Part shown: positions 32,201 to 33,837 of the stretch, one piece after another | Layout of the letters: each line of letters opens with the position of its first letter | Numbering within the stretch: position 1 is the stretch's first letter | NCBI GenBank assembly: GCA_017615635.1 | Contig: JAFZZR010000073.1 | Location: 1-33,837, forward strand | Direction: 5' to 3' | Length of the DNA stretch: 33,837 nucleotides | Source: Lentisphaeria bacterium | Lineage (GTDB): Bacteria > Verrucomicrobiota > Lentisphaeria > Victivallales > UBA1829 | The notes under the pieces: generated by a model | What the model was told of the DNA's origin: nothing | The model's database searches: none | Seen by the model: the letters and a program-made list of their open reading frames with translations, nothing else | Program-made: the position numbers and the translations under genes

Positions 32201-32265
32201 GCGCTTCCAACCGCCGCGAGGATGAAAAGGGAGGCGAGAATAACAGAAATGCCGGCATGTTTCAT
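29218..32265 (-). CDS. Secreted multidomain carbohydrate-active protein (CBM-like, CBM9/DOMON-like, DUF4091-like hydrolase)
   Basis: 1015 residues. A signal peptide (MKHAGISVILASLFILAAVGSA, cut near 22) is followed by a CBM4/9-type jelly roll (about 24-200; FSLEIRGTAPRAMLNVYEW). Next is a CBM9/DOMON-like module (about 220-430; DIWFDDFAEFFFAPVKQ, WSADVVIPFSLLGYD). After a linker and Ig-like part comes a barrel ending in a DUF4091-like C-terminus (LENLRIGMDDARYLLLLEKL). A DE pair at D803-E804 in VVEVLDEPNPNEYP is a candidate catalytic site, as in GH123-type enzymes. It likely acts on extracellular glycan. It lies 27 bases after a pseudopilin-like gene with AAGGAG before its start, so it belongs to that operon. 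Substrate unknown. Confidence 0.72.
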   Translation of the reverse strand: MKHAGISVILASLFILAAVGSAQNLILDSECNLDPDNGELAVSEGADQCRFSRYTEEFTWNNCLKFELVNVSVDKEGKRHVGTGMRFGGTKELHGFPCKPDTTYRFSLEIRGTAPRAMLNVYEWTDGQSNSFEYRRKNQTSIHLIRPEKEWTVYTGTFRTGPDAKRAALGLQFWGDEAKKDFQEEIGQYVLADKIKIEEVRQSAITPGKPVRTEGAASFDDTKPAKVCIVPDTPENPAVLTDFRDYKEDKPSDLPSRCLVWREGDKLHFKLDFQGVKPEAAYSENGGNDIWFDDFAEFFFAPVKQDRLKSQFVVSAGGGRWMGHAGAGDPDPYDKWQAKCEVRPDGWSADVVIPFSLLGYDSVPGEGESIGFNLGRQHTAPGVFDKQPDWTKGNRWGMHRMYDNSSWSFGYGERENFGTLFFGTMKPYAEKVLSEITSPELAGLKQQIDLADPGLAFARLMQLKEKDRLLKLASEKFLAAQIRTSTDPALPFLPEELNHPQKEFRLTAAVNEHAPLAVALANMTGEFEEYRVTVECGWEHPDPQVEGWYPASGLKTADGTRFPAEKITIRRGVKGRDSDAPNASARYDILSKLNEASTVPVPAWEGALLWITFDCHNVKPGEYTGKFVISPLTGNRLTASRHVKDGLEIKETLTKEIPIRLTVLPFELDDNAMPLNGYRTALRQYHFDFMKEYRHCMYMVTPWYFTADFAPDGTIREAKPRPFLLPHLELLRKNLEKMPKGVRPVMVGYGAYDIFKRIHMRGTKIEFDSPAWWNAWREWCIMMDGILTESGIARDDYVVEVLDEPNPNEYPVAEVRKAFEVMREAVPGIHLTITSGINAYGKEIGPLADHWIFYAGIVHNREKVKDALEYMALPDRKWSVYMCGTSMRQDLYRYYRILPWTALEIHSEAVSLYQFFAQNPGTDFRRAAKDGEVAYDTSHSLIPSVRLENLRIGMDDARYLLLLEKLAAGDSAEAKAARTFLKKAARDVASVYPHDAGKADEVRQKAVEWILKLKR

Positions 32266-32292
32266 AATAATATCTCCTTGTCAATCCGCGGT

Positions 32293-33024
32293 TTATTTCG
32301 GGGTTGCACTGATCTTTGAAAGATTCGAGTTCCCTATGACTTTGTCATGAGACAGCGCGCTCACGTGTCCGTCGATGAAGGCCGCATTGATGGCTCTTGC
32401 ATGGGGAAAGGTAAAACGGCCCCAGTTACAGGTCTCCGTAAATTTGTTGTCATCAAATGACTGCGAGCAGACTCCGGGGACGATAACCGTGTTGCTGAAG
32501 CGCTGGAGTCCGTCTGTGAAAAGGAGTTTTGCGGAAGGGAACTTGATCTGGGCCGTTTTTATGCAGGACTTGAGGTATCCTGCATCTTGCGGCATGAAGA
32601 TGGTGTTGGCCGCGTAGTTGTTGAATTTGTAGTATGGATGGATTGCCGCATCACCCATGATTGTGCTGGTGGAGTATTCGTTGTCCGGAATGGTGCTTTG
32701 TCCCGGACAGTAGAACGCAGAGGACTGCTCCCCCGGTTTCGGCAGATATCCGCGGAGCCACAGAAAGGCCGACCAGCCTGCCGTGTTTCTCTTGTCGATG
32801 TCTTCGTATAAAGTCCTGGCCATGGACCAGCCGTGGAACTGGTCGTTGTAGTCGCCGGTATAGGAAAGTTCCGAGAGCGCAATCTGTTTCAGATTATTCT
32901 GGCAGGTGGTTGCCATAGCCTTGGATTTCACGGATCCAAGCGCAGGCAGCAGCATGCCCGCGAGAATGGCGATAATCGCAATGACGACCAGCAACTCAAT
33001 CAAAGTAAAGCCTTTTTGTTTCAT
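32293..33024 (-). CDS. Pseudopilin-like protein (prepilin-type N-terminus, H-x8-DGH C-terminus)
   Basis: 243 residues. The N-terminus [29 protein letters not shown] is a type IV/type II prepilin signal: cleavage after G5 and methylation of F6 are expected, with E10 at the usual position +5. The following part has [35 protein letters not shown] and, near the end, [21 protein letters not shown], the H-x8-DGH motif of the pseudopilin-like proteins abundant in Planctomycetes and Lentisphaerota. They are thought to lie at the cell surface or periplasm. ATG at 33024 has AGGAG upstream. The next gene upstream is a close paralogue, and the large hydrolase follows after 27 bases. Confidence 0.88.
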   Translation of the reverse strand: MKQKGFTLIELLVVIAIIAILAGMLLPALGSVKSKAMATTCQNNLKQIALSELSYTGDYNDQFHGWSMARTLYEDIDKRNTAGWSAFLWLRGYLPKPGEQSSAFYCPGQSTIPDNEYSTSTIMGDAAIHPYYKFNNYAANTIFMPQDAGYLKSCIKTAQIKFPSAKLLFTDGLQRFSNTVIVPGVCSQSFDDNKFTETCNWGRFTFPHARAINAAFIDGHVSALSHDKVIGNSNLSKISATPK

Positions 33025-33113
33025 ACGTTTATTCTCCTGTTTGTTTGTATCTTGAAATCCGGGGGAACCATGTGTATAAGGGAAACTGGGGATTGAAGAC
33101 CTCTCTTTTCCCC

Positions 33114-33139
33114 ACCTCATACCTCATACCTCATACCTC
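33114..33139. repeat. Heptanucleotide tandem repeat between pseudopilin genes
   Basis: ACCTCAT repeated three times (33114-33134) plus a partial ACCTC. On the minus strand it reads GAGGTATGAGGT..., each unit containing a ribosome-binding-like GAGG and an ATG. It lies in the 117-base gap between the two pseudopilin-like genes, where no promoter was found. Confidence 0.85.
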
Positions 33140-33141
33140 TT

Positions 33142-33837
33142 TTAGATGTTCGGCTGTCCGTCGATTGTGGACAATTGTTTGTTCCCGATGACCTGATCGG
33201 ATTTCAGCGCACCCGCATGGCAGTCGGCAAAGACGGTATTGATGGTGCCCGCGTGCGGAAAAGTGAAACGGCCCCAGGTGCTGGTCCAGCCGAATTTCGT
33301 TTGATCGAAACTCTGGTTGGCAATGCCTTCCTCAATGGTCGTATTGTTATATCTCTGAAGACCATCGGTAAAGAGAACTTTTGCGGAGGGATACTTGATT
33401 TGGTTGAACTTGACGCAGGGGACTATCGCGGTTCCATTCACTCCTCCGGCACGGAGCGGCATAAATTCCGCATTGCACGCGTAGTTGTTGAATTTACAGA
33501 GATCTTTGTATACCTTGGCGTTATCTGCGGAGTAGTCATTATTCGGAATCTTGCTCTGACTCTCGCAGTAGAATACGGATTTCGGCTCGCCCGGCCGGGG
33601 CAGATACCCGAGATTCCAGAGAAAAACCGACCAGCATGTAAATGTTTGTGTCACTTTGTATTCCGTCAGATAAGCTGTCAAGGACCACCCGTGCAGCTGA
33701 TCCATGTAGTCCGAGCCGTAGGCGAACTCTGCCTGTCCGATTTGCCGCAAGTTGTTCAGACAGGACATGCTCTGCGCTCTGCCTTTCGCCGCTCCCAGCG
33801 AAGGGATCAGCATGCCCGCGAGGATGGCGATGATGGC
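33142..33837 (-). CDS. Pseudopilin-like protein, partial (N-terminus outside window)
   Basis: The frame enters from the window end and stops at 33142; about 231 residues are visible. It starts within the prepilin helix ([18 protein letters not shown]), so only the first dozen or so residues are missing. It parallels the next gene: [78 protein letters not shown] and [24 protein letters not shown]. Here the final motif is ADCHAGAL where the paralogue has IDGHVSAL. The two are tandem duplicates, probably in one operon with the large hydrolase; its promoter lies outside the window. Confidence 0.88.
   Translation of the reverse strand, partial: AIIAILAGMLIPSLGAAKGRAQSMSCLNNLRQIGQAEFAYGSDYMDQLHGWSLTAYLTEYKVTQTFTCWSVFLWNLGYLPRPGEPKSVFYCESQSKIPNNDYSADNAKVYKDLCKFNNYACNAEFMPLRAGGVNGTAIVPCVKFNQIKYPSAKVLFTDGLQRYNNTTIEEGIANQSFDQTKFGWTSTWGRFTFPHAGTINTVFADCHAGALKSDQVIGNKQLSTIDGQPNI

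Overview
The window looks like a chromosomal segment of an anaerobic, diderm, glycan-degrading bacterium of the Planctomycetota-Verrucomicrobiota-Chlamydiota group, most likely Lentisphaerota (Victivallis-like). The lineage is an inference. It rests on two tandem pseudopilin-like proteins with an [19 protein letters not shown](L) N-terminus and a C-terminal H-x8-DGH motif, a dense set of glycoside hydrolases, lipopolysaccharide genes (heptosyltransferase, LpxH-like), a ferredoxin, and a ferredoxin-thioredoxin-reductase-like protein beside thioredoxin. Base composition is GC-rich in the genes and AT-rich in the promoter gaps. No rRNA, CRISPR array, insertion sequence, phage or plasmid gene was seen.

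Layout. 1-518 is the end of a large extracellular protein, followed by a terminator. 678-1207 is an FtrB-like/thioredoxin redox pair, convergent with a heptosyltransferase (1234-2340). 2341-3003 has no large gene but holds promoters, a possible 47-residue gene and two covarying tandem terminators. 3004-5653 encodes an HU-like protein, HisS and DAHP synthase. 5822-5995 is a small 2[4Fe-4S] ferredoxin. 6232-7392 holds two related secreted repeat proteins. 7495-9336 is a GH20 enzyme. 9552-12550 is a cation efflux-aroA-acyl-ACP thioesterase cluster. 12681-18788 is a tightly packed run of leuS, iron-type alcohol dehydrogenase, glycerate kinase, gmk and a stand-alone coaC. 18812-20561 on the other strand is lpxH-coaD-yceD. 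20622-20696 is tRNA-Thr(UGU). 20858-21973 is a coiled-coil lipoprotein. 22119-25531 is an fmdB-htpG-dnaJ protein-quality cluster.

The accessory part is 25807-33837: a LacI-type regulator with an unusual C-terminal extension, divergent from a mannonate dehydratase homologue and a GH113-like hydrolase. Convergent with these is an operon of two pseudopilin-like proteins and a 1015-residue secreted multidomain hydrolase (CBM-like, CBM9/DOMON-like and DUF4091-like parts). I read this as a glycan-use locus in which pilin-like surface proteins may take the place of the SusCD pair. This is the best candidate in the window for an under-described system.

Many promoters fit one pattern, TTG(A/C)AA, 16 bases, then (T/C)ATATT. 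Many adjacent genes overlap through ATGA or TAATG junctions, which suggests translational coupling.
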